Shown here: piece by piece, positions 35,842 through 44,291 of the stretch
How positions within the stretch are numbered: position 1 is the stretch's first letter
Layout of the letters: every line of letters begins with the position of its first letter
NCBI GenBank assembly: GCA_963780715.1
Contig: CAWADK010000011.1
Location: 1-64,000, forward strand
Direction of reading: 5' to 3'
Source: JALORV01 sp963780715
Lineage (GTDB): Bacteria; Pseudomonadota; Gammaproteobacteria; Burkholderiales; Burkholderiaceae_F
Length of the DNA: 64,000 nucleotides
The notes under the pieces: model-generated
Database searches by the model: none
Told to the model about the DNA's origin: nothing
The model's input: only the letters and a program-made list of their open reading frames with translations
Translations under genes and position numbers: made by a program

Positions 35842-37340
35842 GCGGGCATCTCCTGTTGCGGCCACAGGCCGGACATCCAGCGGCCGATGTCCTGCACGCT
35901 GATCTCGCCCGGCCGCACGCCCGGCGACAGGCGCCCCTTGGACATGACGAACAGCCGGTCGCTCAGTTCGAACAACTCGTCGAGGTCTTCGGAGACGACG
36001 AGGATCGCGCAGCCTGCCTTGCGCAGCGCGATCAGTTCGTTGCGGATCGCCGCCGCCGCGCCGACATCGACGCCCCAGGTCGGCTGGCTGACCAGCAGCA
36101 CGCGTGGTTGCGCCTCGATCTCGCGACCGACGATGAACTTCTGCAGGTTGCCGCCCGAAAGACTTCCCGCCGCGGCATCGGGCCCCGTCGTCTTGACCGC
36201 GAATCGATCGATCAGCCGCGCCGCGAGGCGGCGCGCCTCGCGGGCGTGGACAAAGCCGCCCGCGCGCAACGCATCGCGCGTCAGAACGACGTTGTCCTGC
36301 AGCGACAGCGCCGTGACGGCGCCGTGTCCGAGGCGTTCCTCCGGGACATAGCGCAGGCCGAGCGCGCGGCGGCGCAGCGTCGGCACCCGCGACACTTCGT
36401 CGCCGAACAGGCGGATCGAGCCCTTCACATCCAGCCATTCACCCGACAGCGCGGCCATCAGCGCGGCCTGGCCGTTGCCCGATACACCTGCGATGCCGAC
36501 GATCTCGCCACAGCGCACGTCGAGGTCGAGGCCGTGCAGCCAGTGCTGCCGTTCCGCCGCGTGCGTGGTGTCCAGCCCGGTGACGCGAAGCGCGACGTCG
36601 CCGGGCGGCGAGTCGTGGGCCGCGATCGCCGGCGGGTCGGCGCCGATCATCAGCCGCGCGAGGCTGGCTTCGGTCTCCCTGCGCGGATCGACGGTCGCGA
36701 CCAGGCGGCCGCCACGCAGCACCGCGCAGCGATGCGTCACGCGACGAATCTCGTCCAGCTTGTGGCTGATGAAGAGCACGCTGACGCCGTCGGCCGCGAG
36801 GCGCTCCAGCGTGCCGAACAGCCGCTCGATCGCCTGCGGCTTCAGCACCGAGGTCGGTTCGTCGAGGATCAACAGGCGTGGCGCCGTCATCAGTGCGCGC
36901 AGGATCTCGACGCGCTGCCGCTCGCCCACCGACAGATCGTGCACGCGCTTGGCGGGATCGACCTCGAGGTCATAGCGCTGCGCCAGCTCCAGCATGCGTG
37001 CGGACAGCGCCGCCAGTGGCTCCGGCGGCAAACCGAGCGCGACGTTCTCGGCCAGCGTCAGCGAGTCGAACAGCACGAAGTGCTGGAACACCATCGCGAT
37101 GCCGAGCGCACGGGCCCGGGCCGGACTGTCGATGCCGACCTCACGGCCATCAATGAAGATGCGCCCCGCGTCGGGCCGCACGACGCCGTAGGCGATCTTC
37201 ATCAGCGTGCTCTTGCCGGCGCCGTTTTCGCCGAGGACGGCGACGATCTCGCCCGGCATCACCTCGAGCGAAATCGAGTCGTTGGCGAGCGTCTCGCCGT
37301 AGCGCTTGGTGACTCCCTGCAGGGCGAGGCGGGCTGTCAT
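35838..37340 (-). CDS. Nucleoside-type ABC transporter ATPase (two domains)
   Basis: This 500-residue energy-coupling protein has two fused ATPase domains, as in sugar and nucleoside importers. Domain one has Walker A GENGAGKST, signature LSVGERQRVEI and Walker B LLILDEPT. Domain two (from about 250) has the degenerate P-loop GVSGNGQAAL and the signature SLSGGNLQK. The start ATG lies only 16 bases after the 3' end of a tRNA-Ser gene in the same direction, with no obvious ribosome site. Co-transcription with the tRNA is possible. Confidence 0.95.
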   Translation of the reverse strand: MTARLALQGVTKRYGETLANDSISLEVMPGEIVAVLGENGAGKSTLMKIAYGVVRPDAGRIFIDGREVGIDSPARARALGIAMVFQHFVLFDSLTLAENVALGLPPEPLAALSARMLELAQRYDLEVDPAKRVHDLSVGERQRVEILRALMTAPRLLILDEPTSVLKPQAIERLFGTLERLAADGVSVLFISHKLDEIRRVTHRCAVLRGGRLVATVDPRRETEASLARLMIGADPPAIAAHDSPPGDVALRVTGLDTTHAAERQHWLHGLDLDVRCGEIVGIAGVSGNGQAALMAALSGEWLDVKGSIRLFGDEVSRVPTLRRRALGLRYVPEERLGHGAVTALSLQDNVVLTRDALRAGGFVHAREARRLAARLIDRFAVKTTGPDAAAGSLSGGNLQKFIVGREIEAQPRVLLVSQPTWGVDVGAAAAIRNELIALRKAGCAILVVSEDLDELFELSDRLFVMSKGRLSPGVRPGEISVQDIGRWMSGLWPQQEMPA

Positions 37341-37356
37341 CGGGCGAGGAGTGTTC

Positions 37357-37446
37357 TGGCGGAAGCGGTGAGATTCGAACTCACGAACGGGTTGCCCCGT
37401 TGCCGGTTTTCAAGACCGGTGCCTTAAACCGCTCGGCCACGCTTCC
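37357..37446 (-). tRNA. tRNA-Ser (anticodon UGA)
   Basis: The minus-strand sequence folds as a class II tRNA. The 7-bp acceptor stem is GGAAGCG paired with CGCTTCC, the anticodon loop is CTTGAAA (anticodon TGA), and a long variable arm follows. The T loop is GTTCGAATC, and CCA is encoded at 37357-37359. The length is 90 bases. The ATPase gene of the nucleoside importer starts 16 bases downstream. Confidence 0.96.
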
Positions 37447-37519
37447 GAAGGGCGGATTCTGCCGGTTTTGCAGTCGCAGTGGCGCGGACCACGGGCCGCG
37501 GGCCTGCGGCCGTCAGCCG

Positions 37520-38308
37520 CTAGCGAGGTTCGACGTCGAGCACGACCTGCCCGTTGAGCACGCTTGCAAGGAACGACCGACCGATTCCGGGCTTCAGGTA
37601 GTGGCGGTAGGCCTGCGCACCGAACCGCACCGGATCGACCGCGTAAGTGAATGAGTTGATACTGAGTTCGGACTCGAAGCCGTCGCCGGGAATCTGGGCG
37701 AGAACCTGGCTACGCCGGTCGGGTGGCATCGTTGCGTACATCGTCACGTAGGCGATGTACTCGTGCGCTACAGGCCCGAGCGTGGCCCCTCTCGGGTCTG
37801 CACGAACGATGGCATGGGCCACTTCGTGCGTGACCAGGCCGATGTGAACCGGACGATCGATGACCACGTCATGTTCGAGCTTCTTCTGCTGGCACCGCGC
37901 GAATGACAGTACGTAGACGCGGTCTTCGGACCGCACGTAGCAGCCCACGGCCGGGAGTACGCCGGCGCTCGGCGGCAGGCTTTCGACGAAGCTGATGTGG
38001 ACCGGAATCTGCGCGCCGAGGCCGCTGGCCGCGAGGAACGCAGCTGCAGCCTCCGCGCCACGACATCCTGCCTCGCGGTCAGCCGGATCGGCCGCCTCCA
38101 CGACCACACTCGAACCAGCGCACAGAAGCGACTGAGCTGCTTCCCCTTGACCGACCAGCACAAGACACAGGGTGGCGGCTAGCAAGGCCTGCAGCGACAG
38201 GCGCGGCCTCGGTTGGCCACGCGCCGCGGCGACATTCCGGTGATTCAACCGATGTCCCCGTCGATGAGTTTGAAGCAAGCCGACAGACTCCCGACGCGCC
38301 CGGGCCAT
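37520..38308 (-). CDS. Exported protein with a HEVAH zinc-peptidase-like motif
   Basis: The protein is 262 residues from ATG 38308. The TTG at 38248, with GGGGA six bases ahead, would give a shorter product with a better-proportioned signal peptide (hydrophobic stretch SLQALLAATLCLVLVGQGEA). The mature part has HEVAH at 161-165 within LVTHEVAHAIV, a HExxH zinc-binding signature. A possible third ligand is the Glu in AHEYIAYVTMYA. Several Cys residues suggest disulfides. No named family was recognised. The catalytic role is inferred from the motif only. Confidence 0.65.
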   Translation of the reverse strand: MARARRESVGLLQTHRRGHRLNHRNVAAARGQPRPRLSLQALLAATLCLVLVGQGEAAQSLLCAGSSVVVEAADPADREAGCRGAEAAAAFLAASGLGAQIPVHISFVESLPPSAGVLPAVGCYVRSEDRVYVLSFARCQQKKLEHDVVIDRPVHIGLVTHEVAHAIVRADPRGATLGPVAHEYIAYVTMYATMPPDRRSQVLAQIPGDGFESELSINSFTYAVDPVRFGAQAYRHYLKPGIGRSFLASVLNGQVVLDVEPR

Positions 38309-38344
38309 CTACCGGCCACGAGGCGCGCAATCCAGCGGGCGTCC

Positions 38345-39124
38345 TCAGCCACCACTCGATTTCGTGGCCACGACCTGCATGGCGCCTTGCGCATCGCGCA
38401 GTTCGACCCGGTTGCCCTCCATGCGCATCGTCGAGACGGCTTCGAGCGCCTTGAGGAATGCCTGCTCCTGCTCCATGACGCCCGTGTCCGGGCACAGCCG
38501 GCGCGTCGACGCGGGCGCGCTGATCCGCAGTTTCGAGCCATCCGCTTCATAGCGGGCCGTGTACTGGTTGCAGCCCGCGGAGCCGACGACCTTGCCATCG
38601 GCCAGGAACTGCAGAGTGACGGTCGAGCCCGCCACGAGGCTGACCAGCGCATTCCGGCCGTTGTTGATGCCAGTCGCCTGCCAGGTCGTGCCGGCGAGTG
38701 ACCGCGACTGCGCTGCGAAGGTGGCCAGCACCGCGCCATCGGCGCCAAGCAGCTGCAACTGGCCGTCGACCACGCGGTAGGTCTTCGCGCCGCTGAGCGC
38801 GGCCCGGAACACCTCGGCCTGCTTCGTGACCTCGGGCGGACACGCCATCTGCGTCGACATGCCCTGGCCCGACAGGTCGATAACATTGCCTCGGGTTGTG
38901 AACGGAACGCCGAAACGGTTGCAGCTGTCGCTGCCCTGCGCCCGGCCGCTCTCAAAACTCAGCGTGGCGGCCGATCCGCTGACCAGCGCGCGACCCGGCA
39001 GTGCGGCCAGCACCCACGCCGTGCCGTCGAGCGCCGGCGCGTCAGCGGCCGCCGGCATGGCTGAACAGCCGGCGAGTCCCAGCGCGAGCAACGGGCTCGC
39101 CAGCAACGAAAGGGCGTTCTTCAT
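38345..39124 (-). CDS. META-domain lipoprotein (HslJ-like), two domains
   Basis: This 259-residue envelope protein has the lipobox LGLAGC near residue 20. Two META domains follow. The first (about 33-135) has LDGTAWVLAAL, SDSCNRFGVPFT and STQMACPP. The second (about 143-250) has LAGTTWQATGINNGRN, GSAGCNQYTARY and STRRLCPDTGVMEQEQAFLKAL. The Cys pairs in each domain are typical of HslJ. Such proteins are linked to stress or novobiocin resistance in E. coli, but the mechanism is unclear. It is a single gene divergent from the hydrolase gene. Confidence 0.88.
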   Translation of the reverse strand: MKNALSLLASPLLALGLAGCSAMPAAADAPALDGTAWVLAALPGRALVSGSAATLSFESGRAQGSDSCNRFGVPFTTRGNVIDLSGQGMSTQMACPPEVTKQAEVFRAALSGAKTYRVVDGQLQLLGADGAVLATFAAQSRSLAGTTWQATGINNGRNALVSLVAGSTVTLQFLADGKVVGSAGCNQYTARYEADGSKLRISAPASTRRLCPDTGVMEQEQAFLKALEAVSTMRMEGNRVELRDAQGAMQVVATKSSGG

Positions 39125-39182
39125 CGAGGTCCTCGAGTTCGAAGGAAATGGACAACACTGAATCGTCCAAGGTGCGGCAACT

Positions 39183-40235
39183 ATGCCGAACGATATCAAG
39201 CTCGCCACCGGTGATGCCCCATTGTTTCCGGCGCCAAGAGCAGGGACATGCGCGAGTGCATCGCCTGCCGTGACACACTTCGAGTCACCAACGGTCGACC
39301 CCGGCTGCCGCGAGACCATCTTGAGAACCCCAAACCTGCCGCCCGCCGTCAGCGGCGATCGCATCCAGTTCGCCAGCGGCGCCGGGGCGCTGAGTGCCTA
39401 CGTGGCTGGCCGCGGACCGCCACTGCTGCTCGTGCACAGCGTCAACGCGGCCGCGTCGGCGGCCGAAGTGCGGCCGCTGCACGAGCACTACCGCGCCACG
39501 CGGACGGTGTTGTCGATCGACCTGCCGGGCTATGGGTTCTCCGACCGCAGTGACCGGCCCTACACACCGCGCCTGATGACCGATGCGATCCACGCTGCGA
39601 CGGAACAGCTCGCGTCGCGTTGCGGTCGCCAGCCGGTCGACGCACTTGCGCTGTCGCTGTCATGCGAGTTCCTGGCCCGCGCGGCGACCGAGGCGCCGGA
39701 CGCCTTCCGTACGCTGGCACTGGTGAGCCCAACCGGTTTCAGCGGCCAGCGCGCCCGCCGCGGCGCGCCCGGCAGCACACTGGCAATGCCGTGGCTGCTG
39801 CGGGCGCTGCGCGGTCCGGGCTGGGGCGGCGCGCTGTTCCGCGGACTCACGCGCCCGGGTGTGATCCGCTACTTCCTGCAACGTACATGGGGTGCGACGA
39901 CGATCGACGAAGCGCTCTGGGACTACGACGTGCTCACGACACGCCAGCCCGGCGCGGAACACGCACCGCTGCACTTCCTGTCCGGCGGACTGTTCAGCGC
40001 CGACATTCATTCCGTCTACGAAGAGTTGGCGCTGCCGGTGTGGATGTCGCACGGCGTGCGGGGTGACTTCACCGACTACCGGGGCACTTCGATCGTCGCG
40101 GGGCGCCCGAACTGGCAGTTCAGCGTCTTTCCGACCGGCGCCCTGCCGCACTTTGAAGTGCCAGGCGAGTTCGTCGCGGCCTACGACGCGTTCCTGGACG
40201 GCCGCCGCCGCGCGCCGGGCAAGGACACGGCTTAA
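39183..40235 (+). CDS. Alpha/beta hydrolase fold protein
   Basis: The protein is 350 residues from ATG 39183; TTG 39321 would remove an N-terminal 46 residues that do not look like part of the fold. The core has LLLVHSVNAAAS (oxyanion region), IDLPGYGFSDRSDRPY, the nucleophile elbow ALSLSCEFLARAA and GALPHFEVPGEF with the likely His. The elbow reads S-L-S-C-E rather than the usual G-x-S-x-G, so both glycines are replaced. The Ser may still act, but activity is uncertain. The substrate is unknown. Confidence 0.8.
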   Translation: MPNDIKLATGDAPLFPAPRAGTCASASPAVTHFESPTVDPGCRETILRTPNLPPAVSGDRIQFASGAGALSAYVAGRGPPLLLVHSVNAAASAAEVRPLHEHYRATRTVLSIDLPGYGFSDRSDRPYTPRLMTDAIHAATEQLASRCGRQPVDALALSLSCEFLARAATEAPDAFRTLALVSPTGFSGQRARRGAPGSTLAMPWLLRALRGPGWGGALFRGLTRPGVIRYFLQRTWGATTIDEALWDYDVLTTRQPGAEHAPLHFLSGGLFSADIHSVYEELALPVWMSHGVRGDFTDYRGTSIVAGRPNWQFSVFPTGALPHFEVPGEFVAAYDAFLDGRRRAPGKDTA

Positions 40236-40280
40236 CGACGCTGCTGGCCGCGCTAGGGAGGCACTCGTCGTGTGTCGCCG

Positions 40281-40766
40281 TCAGCCGCTCGGCGACGCTT
40301 CCTCGAGGCGCGCCTGCAGCGCATTGAGGCGCTCTTCCACCTGCTTGTGCCGCACACGGTACTGCTGCACTGTTTCGCGCTGCGGCTTGCGGATGCCCTT
40401 CAGCGCGGCATCCCACGCAACCATGTAGTCGCCGAATGCGGCCTTCGCCTTCGGCGTGGTCGCGCTCTTCAGGGCCTCCTTGTAGAGACCGCTGCCGCGC
40501 AGCGCCGTCTGGTGCACGCAGTCGGCCACTTCGCTGTCCGTGGGCGGCATGCCCTTCGGCTCGCGCTGACCCTCGTTGACGAGGGAGTAGAGCTCGAGCC
40601 TCTCGAGGTAAGCCTTGTATTTGTCACTGCACGTGATGTAGCCCAGGCGCGTTCCCATGACGAACTGGGAGACGGCCGGCAGCGTGGTCGGCTCCTTCAC
40701 CGCGAGTTGCGCGAACGACATTGCAGGCAAAAAGGCAAGTCCCAGAGCCCAGAGCATCCATCGCAT
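40281..40766 (-). CDS. Exported protein of unknown function, downstream of sox genes
   Basis: This 161-residue protein has a signal peptide (WMLWALGLAFLPAMSFA) and a helical mature part with two Cys residues (ITCSDKYK and VADCVHQT) and a charged C-terminal helix (about 130-158). ATG 40766 is chosen because AAGGAG lies six bases ahead. No family is recognised. It lies 95 bases downstream of the thioredoxin-like gene on the same strand and could be the last gene of the sox transcript. Confidence 0.65.
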   Translation of the reverse strand: MRWMLWALGLAFLPAMSFAQLAVKEPTTLPAVSQFVMGTRLGYITCSDKYKAYLERLELYSLVNEGQREPKGMPPTDSEVADCVHQTALRGSGLYKEALKSATTPKAKAAFGDYMVAWDAALKGIRKPQRETVQQYRVRHKQVEERLNALQARLEEASPSG

Positions 40767-40861
40767 GACCGACTCCTTGCGCACAGGCCACTACGTTAGC
40801 GCAGGAACTGCCCCGCGGGCCGGCATTGCCTCGTGCCACGACAGGCGGTCGGGCACGGACT

Positions 40862-41347
40862 TCAGCGGGCCGCGTTCGACTGGCGCGCGGCGCTGATCAG
40901 CCGCTCGACGTAGCTCTCGTAGAAACCCGCGCGGTCCAGGCCCACGAGCGGCTCGCCCAGCGGCCGCCAGCGCGAATCAAAGGCCATCAGTACCGGCGCA
41001 AAGTGAATTCCGTAGCGGTCCGCCAGCTGGGCCTCGGTCAAGGCACGGCCGTCGATCGCGCCCACCGTTCGACGACTCGTGATGTCGACCTCGCGCAGCA
41101 GGTACTCGGGCTTGCTGCGGCGCTGTTGCTCGGCGTGCCGGGGTGCCAGGTAGTTCTGCCGCGCCTCCTGGCAGTATGGGCAACCGGGCGTGCTGAAGAG
41201 CACGATGATCGGAATGCCAGCGCGTGCACTCTGGGCAGCCAGTGCCTGCAGGTCTTCGACAGCAGGCAGCAATGCGTCATCCGCCGCCCGCACCTGCGGG
41301 GCGAGCAGCAGCCACGAGACGGCTGCAAGTGCGGCGCGGCGGCGCAC
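40862..41347 (-). CDS. Periplasmic thioredoxin-fold protein (SoxW-like)
   Basis: This 161-residue exported protein has a signal peptide (ALAAVSWLLLAPQVRA) and a redox-active CPYC at 56-59 within LFSTPGCPYCQEAR. The cis-Pro region is IHFAPVLMAFD. It starts at GTG 41347, 10 bases after the soxB stop. Proteins of this kind in sox clusters keep SoxY or related thiols in the right redox state; that role is taken from family knowledge. A second thioredoxin-like gene lies upstream of soxB. Confidence 0.85.
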   Translation of the reverse strand: MRRRAALAAVSWLLLAPQVRAADDALLPAVEDLQALAAQSARAGIPIIVLFSTPGCPYCQEARQNYLAPRHAEQQRRSKPEYLLREVDITSRRTVGAIDGRALTEAQLADRYGIHFAPVLMAFDSRWRPLGEPLVGLDRAGFYESYVERLISAARQSNAAR

Positions 41348-41357
41348 CGGCGCCCCG

Positions 41358-43076
41358 TCAGGAAATGCCTGGATTACCCGCGACGCCTTTGATGGCCGGC
41401 TGGTTCAGCTTCACCGGCTTGACGACCTTCTGGCTGCGCAGGTAGGTGGCCACGACGTCCCAGATCGGCTCGCCCTTGGCCCCTTCGGCGACCGGAGCCC
41501 AGCCGGCCACTTTGTAGGACTTGCCCGGCTCGATCGGCTTGCCGTTCAGGCGCATGTCGCTGATGCGACCGCCCATCTTGCCGGCGGGATCGATCGCGTA
41601 CTGCAGGCCGCCGACCCGCACCATGTCGCCGCCCTGCTGCAGATACGGATCGGGGTTGAACAGGTTGTCGGCGACATCCTCGAGCACGGTCTTGATCATC
41701 TCGCCGCTCATGTCGGTGACGGTCGAGTACGGATAGGTGACCGCGGTCTGGTCCATCAGGTGTTCCATCAGGATCGCCTGGCCGGGCAAAAGGCTCGTAC
41801 CCCAGCGGAATCCAGGCGAGAAACCGATCTCCGCGCCTTTCACCGCCAGCATCGCGTCCAGGATGAGCTGGTCGAAGGTGCCGTTGAAGTTGCCGCGGCG
41901 GTAGAGCAGGCCCTCCGTGGTCGCGAGCTTCTCGCCGAGCTTGCCCTCGTACGGCGCACGCACCTTCTGGATGAACGTCGTCATCTCAGGGTCGGCGGGC
42001 AGCAGGTTGGAGAACACCGGCAGCAGCTTGTAGCGGAAGTCGACTGGCTTGCCGCCCTTGACGTCGAAGTCCAGCACCGCCAGGAACTTGCCATTGCTGC
42101 CTGCATTGGTCACCAGCGTCGTGCCGCCGGCGTTTTTCACGAGCGAGGGCTGCGGCACGCCGTCGTGCGTATGGCCGCCAAGGATCGCGTCGATGCCGCG
42201 CACACGCGAGGCCATCTTGAGGTCGACGTCCATGCCGTTGTGCGACAGCACGACGACGACCTGCGCACCCTTGCCGCGCGCCTCGTCGACCATCTTCTGC
42301 ATGTTGTCGTCCTGGATGCCGAAGCTCCACTCCGGGACGAAGTAGCGCGGGTTCGCGATCGGCGTATACGGAAACGCCTGCCCGATGACCGCGACCTTCA
42401 CGCCGTTCATTTCCTTCAGCGTGTAGGGCGGGAACACCTGGTCACCGAAGTCGGTCGTCTTGATGTTCTGGGCGACGAAGTCGATCCTGCCCTTGAAGTC
42501 CTTCTCGACGATTTCCTGCACGCGCTTCTGGCCGTAGGTCATTTCCCAGTGTGCGGTCATGACGTCGACGCCGAGCAGCTTGCAGGCATCGACCATGTCC
42601 TGCGCGTTGGTCCACAGCGAAGTCGCCGAGCCCTGCCAGGTGTCGCCGCCGTCGAGCAGCAGAGCCCCCGGGCGGCCCGCCTTCAGGCGCTTCACCAGCG
42701 TCGAAAGGTGGGCGAAGCCGCCGACCTTGCCATAGGTCTTCGCCGCCTCGACGAAGTCGAGGTAGGTGAAAGCGTGCGCCTCCGGCGTGTTGCGCGCGAT
42801 CTTGAAGTGTTTCAGCAGGTGCTCGCCGACCAGATGCGGCGGCTGCCCCTTCGCCTCGCCGATGCCGAGATTGACGCTCGGCTCGCGGAAGTAGATCGGC
42901 AGCAGCTGCGCGTGGCAGTCCGTGAAGTGCAGCAGGTGCACGTTGCCGAAGCGCGGCAGCTCGTACATCTTGCCGCTGGCGGGCGCAGCCGCCAGGGCGT
43001 CGCGCGACGCGACGGGCATGCCGGCGGCGGCCGCCACGGCCAGCACCTGCAGGAATTCACGACGATCCATCGACAT
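41358..43076 (-). CDS. soxB: Thiosulfohydrolase SoxB
   Basis: This is a 572-residue periplasmic enzyme that releases sulfate from the sulfonate group bound to SoxY. A twin-arginine signal (DRREFLQVLAVAAA) opens the protein. The di-manganese metallophosphatase fold shows in HFTDCHAQ (Asp53, His55), LLDGGDTWQGS (Asp145), TAHWEMTYG (His176), LSHNGMDVD and GGHTHDGVP. The 5'-nucleotidase-type C-terminal domain runs from about 370. The upstream ribosome site is GGAGGAA. It belongs to the sox gene set on the minus strand and lies between the two thioredoxin-like genes. Confidence 0.97.
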   Translation of the reverse strand: MSMDRREFLQVLAVAAAAGMPVASRDALAAAPASGKMYELPRFGNVHLLHFTDCHAQLLPIYFREPSVNLGIGEAKGQPPHLVGEHLLKHFKIARNTPEAHAFTYLDFVEAAKTYGKVGGFAHLSTLVKRLKAGRPGALLLDGGDTWQGSATSLWTNAQDMVDACKLLGVDVMTAHWEMTYGQKRVQEIVEKDFKGRIDFVAQNIKTTDFGDQVFPPYTLKEMNGVKVAVIGQAFPYTPIANPRYFVPEWSFGIQDDNMQKMVDEARGKGAQVVVVLSHNGMDVDLKMASRVRGIDAILGGHTHDGVPQPSLVKNAGGTTLVTNAGSNGKFLAVLDFDVKGGKPVDFRYKLLPVFSNLLPADPEMTTFIQKVRAPYEGKLGEKLATTEGLLYRRGNFNGTFDQLILDAMLAVKGAEIGFSPGFRWGTSLLPGQAILMEHLMDQTAVTYPYSTVTDMSGEMIKTVLEDVADNLFNPDPYLQQGGDMVRVGGLQYAIDPAGKMGGRISDMRLNGKPIEPGKSYKVAGWAPVAEGAKGEPIWDVVATYLRSQKVVKPVKLNQPAIKGVAGNPGIS

Positions 43077-43113
43077 GGCTTTTGCTTCCTCCCTGACTTC
43101 GTTCTTTTATCTT

Positions 43114-43602
43114 CTATTGGGACTTCGCCGCGAACCGCATGAGCGCGGCGACGTCTTCCTCGAACATCTCGCCAATTTCGGTGAACACAATGCGACCGCG
43201 TGCGTCCACCACGTGGACCACCGGCAGGCCGCGGCGCTTGCCGAACCACGCGTCCGCTTGCGCGCCGGCCATTGCGGCCGGGAACGTGTAACCGTGCTTC
43301 GCGAGGTAGTCGCGCGCCGCCTGCTCGGTCTTGTCGATCGTGAAGGTCAGCACGCGTAACGAGTCGCCGGCCTCGCGGTGCAGCTTCTCGATGAACGGGT
43401 TCTGCTTGGCACAAAATGGGCACCAGCTCGCCCAGAACTCGACGACCACGGGCCGTCCGTTCAGCTCCTTGGCCTTCAGCGTGCGGCCGTCCACCAGAGC
43501 AATGTCGCTCCAGCGGATCGGCGCCCGCTCATCCGCGCGCGCACTGAGGACGGCGCTTGCGAAGGCAGCGACCAGCGTGGTCAGGGCGGCGCGTCGATGC
43601 AT
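43114..43602 (-). CDS. TlpA-like thioredoxin-fold protein in the sox cluster
   Basis: This 162-residue exported protein has a signal peptide near AFASAVLSARA and an active-site CPFC at 61-64 in FWASWCPFCAKQNPF. The cis-Pro segment is GLPVVHVVD. It resembles TlpA/ResA-type reductants, which receive electrons from a CcdA or SoxV membrane protein. No such gene is in the window. It sits between soxX and soxB. A strong hairpin lies just upstream of its start. Confidence 0.85.
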   Translation of the reverse strand: MHRRAALTTLVAAFASAVLSARADERAPIRWSDIALVDGRTLKAKELNGRPVVVEFWASWCPFCAKQNPFIEKLHREAGDSLRVLTFTIDKTEQAARDYLAKHGYTFPAAMAGAQADAWFGKRRGLPVVHVVDARGRIVFTEIGEMFEEDVAALMRFAAKSQ

Positions 43603-43620
43603 GGGGGAATCAGCGAGGAA

Positions 43621-43645
43621 GCGCGGCCGCCCGGGGCGGCCGCGC
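43621..43645. other. Strong hairpin between soxX and the TlpA-like gene
   Basis: GCGCGGCCGCC pairs perfectly with GGCGGCCGCGC across a 3-base loop. It lies between the soxX stop and the next start codon (19 bases before that ATG). It has no T run, so it may slow RNA decay from the 3' side or attenuate transcription into soxB rather than end it. Confidence 0.45.
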
Positions 43646-43663
43646 GATACGGCAGAGACAGGA

Positions 43664-44281
43664 TTACTTGTTGACCGGAGAGTTCGGATCCAGCAGCAGC
43701 GCCATCACATCCTTGATCTGCGCTTCACTCAGGATGCCGGCGTCACCGTAACGCGGCATCTGGGAACACAGGTTGAACGCATGCGTGTTCCAGATCTTGC
43801 CCCACGTGTACTTCAGGGTCGCCTCGTTGTAGCCGCGCAGCTTGCCGTAGCCCTTGAGTGACGGGCCGATGTTGCCGAACGAGACTTCCGCCTCCGTCAT
43901 CTGATGGCAGGCATAGCAGTTGCCGCCATTGACCGTCTTCGGCCCGTCGCTCCACTGCAAGCCAACGCCGGACTGCGCGATGCGCTCGCCCTGCTTGTAG
44001 TCGCCGAGGAACTTGCCGTCGGCCGGGTACTTGATCGTGGCCAGGATCTTCTTCTCGAGGGCCTCACGCTGCGCCTTCGGCACGTCCTTGCCCATCATCT
44101 GGGCGTCGGAACACACGGCCTGGATCTCGGTCTGGTCGAGGCGGTCGAGCTTGGCCGGGCCGCGTTCCTTGAACGAGGACTTGACCGTCTGGATCGACTC
44201 TTCCTTGGTCGGCGCCACGTAGGTGGCGCAACCCGCCAGCACCGCAAGCCCGGTGATCGCAAATATGGCTTGTTTCTTCAT
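43664..44281 (-). CDS. soxX: Sulfur-oxidation cytochrome SoxX
   Basis: This is a 205-residue monoheme subunit of SoxAX, the enzyme that joins thiosulfate to SoxY. The signal has a lipoprotein box LAGC at 15-18, so it may be membrane anchored. The haem motif CYACH lies at 122-126 and the likely axial Met at 175 (SQMPR). An N-terminal extension of about 90 residues before the cytochrome fold makes it longer than short SoxX proteins. It lies 10 bases after soxA. Confidence 0.95.
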   Translation of the reverse strand: MKKQAIFAITGLAVLAGCATYVAPTKEESIQTVKSSFKERGPAKLDRLDQTEIQAVCSDAQMMGKDVPKAQREALEKKILATIKYPADGKFLGDYKQGERIAQSGVGLQWSDGPKTVNGGNCYACHQMTEAEVSFGNIGPSLKGYGKLRGYNEATLKYTWGKIWNTHAFNLCSQMPRYGDAGILSEAQIKDVMALLLDPNSPVNK

Positions 44282-44291
44282 CGTCAGCTCC

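Noticed and set aside
41190..43142. 650-codon plus-strand frame
   Set aside because: It is antisense to soxB, which has clear catalytic motifs. The frame has no recognisable motif.
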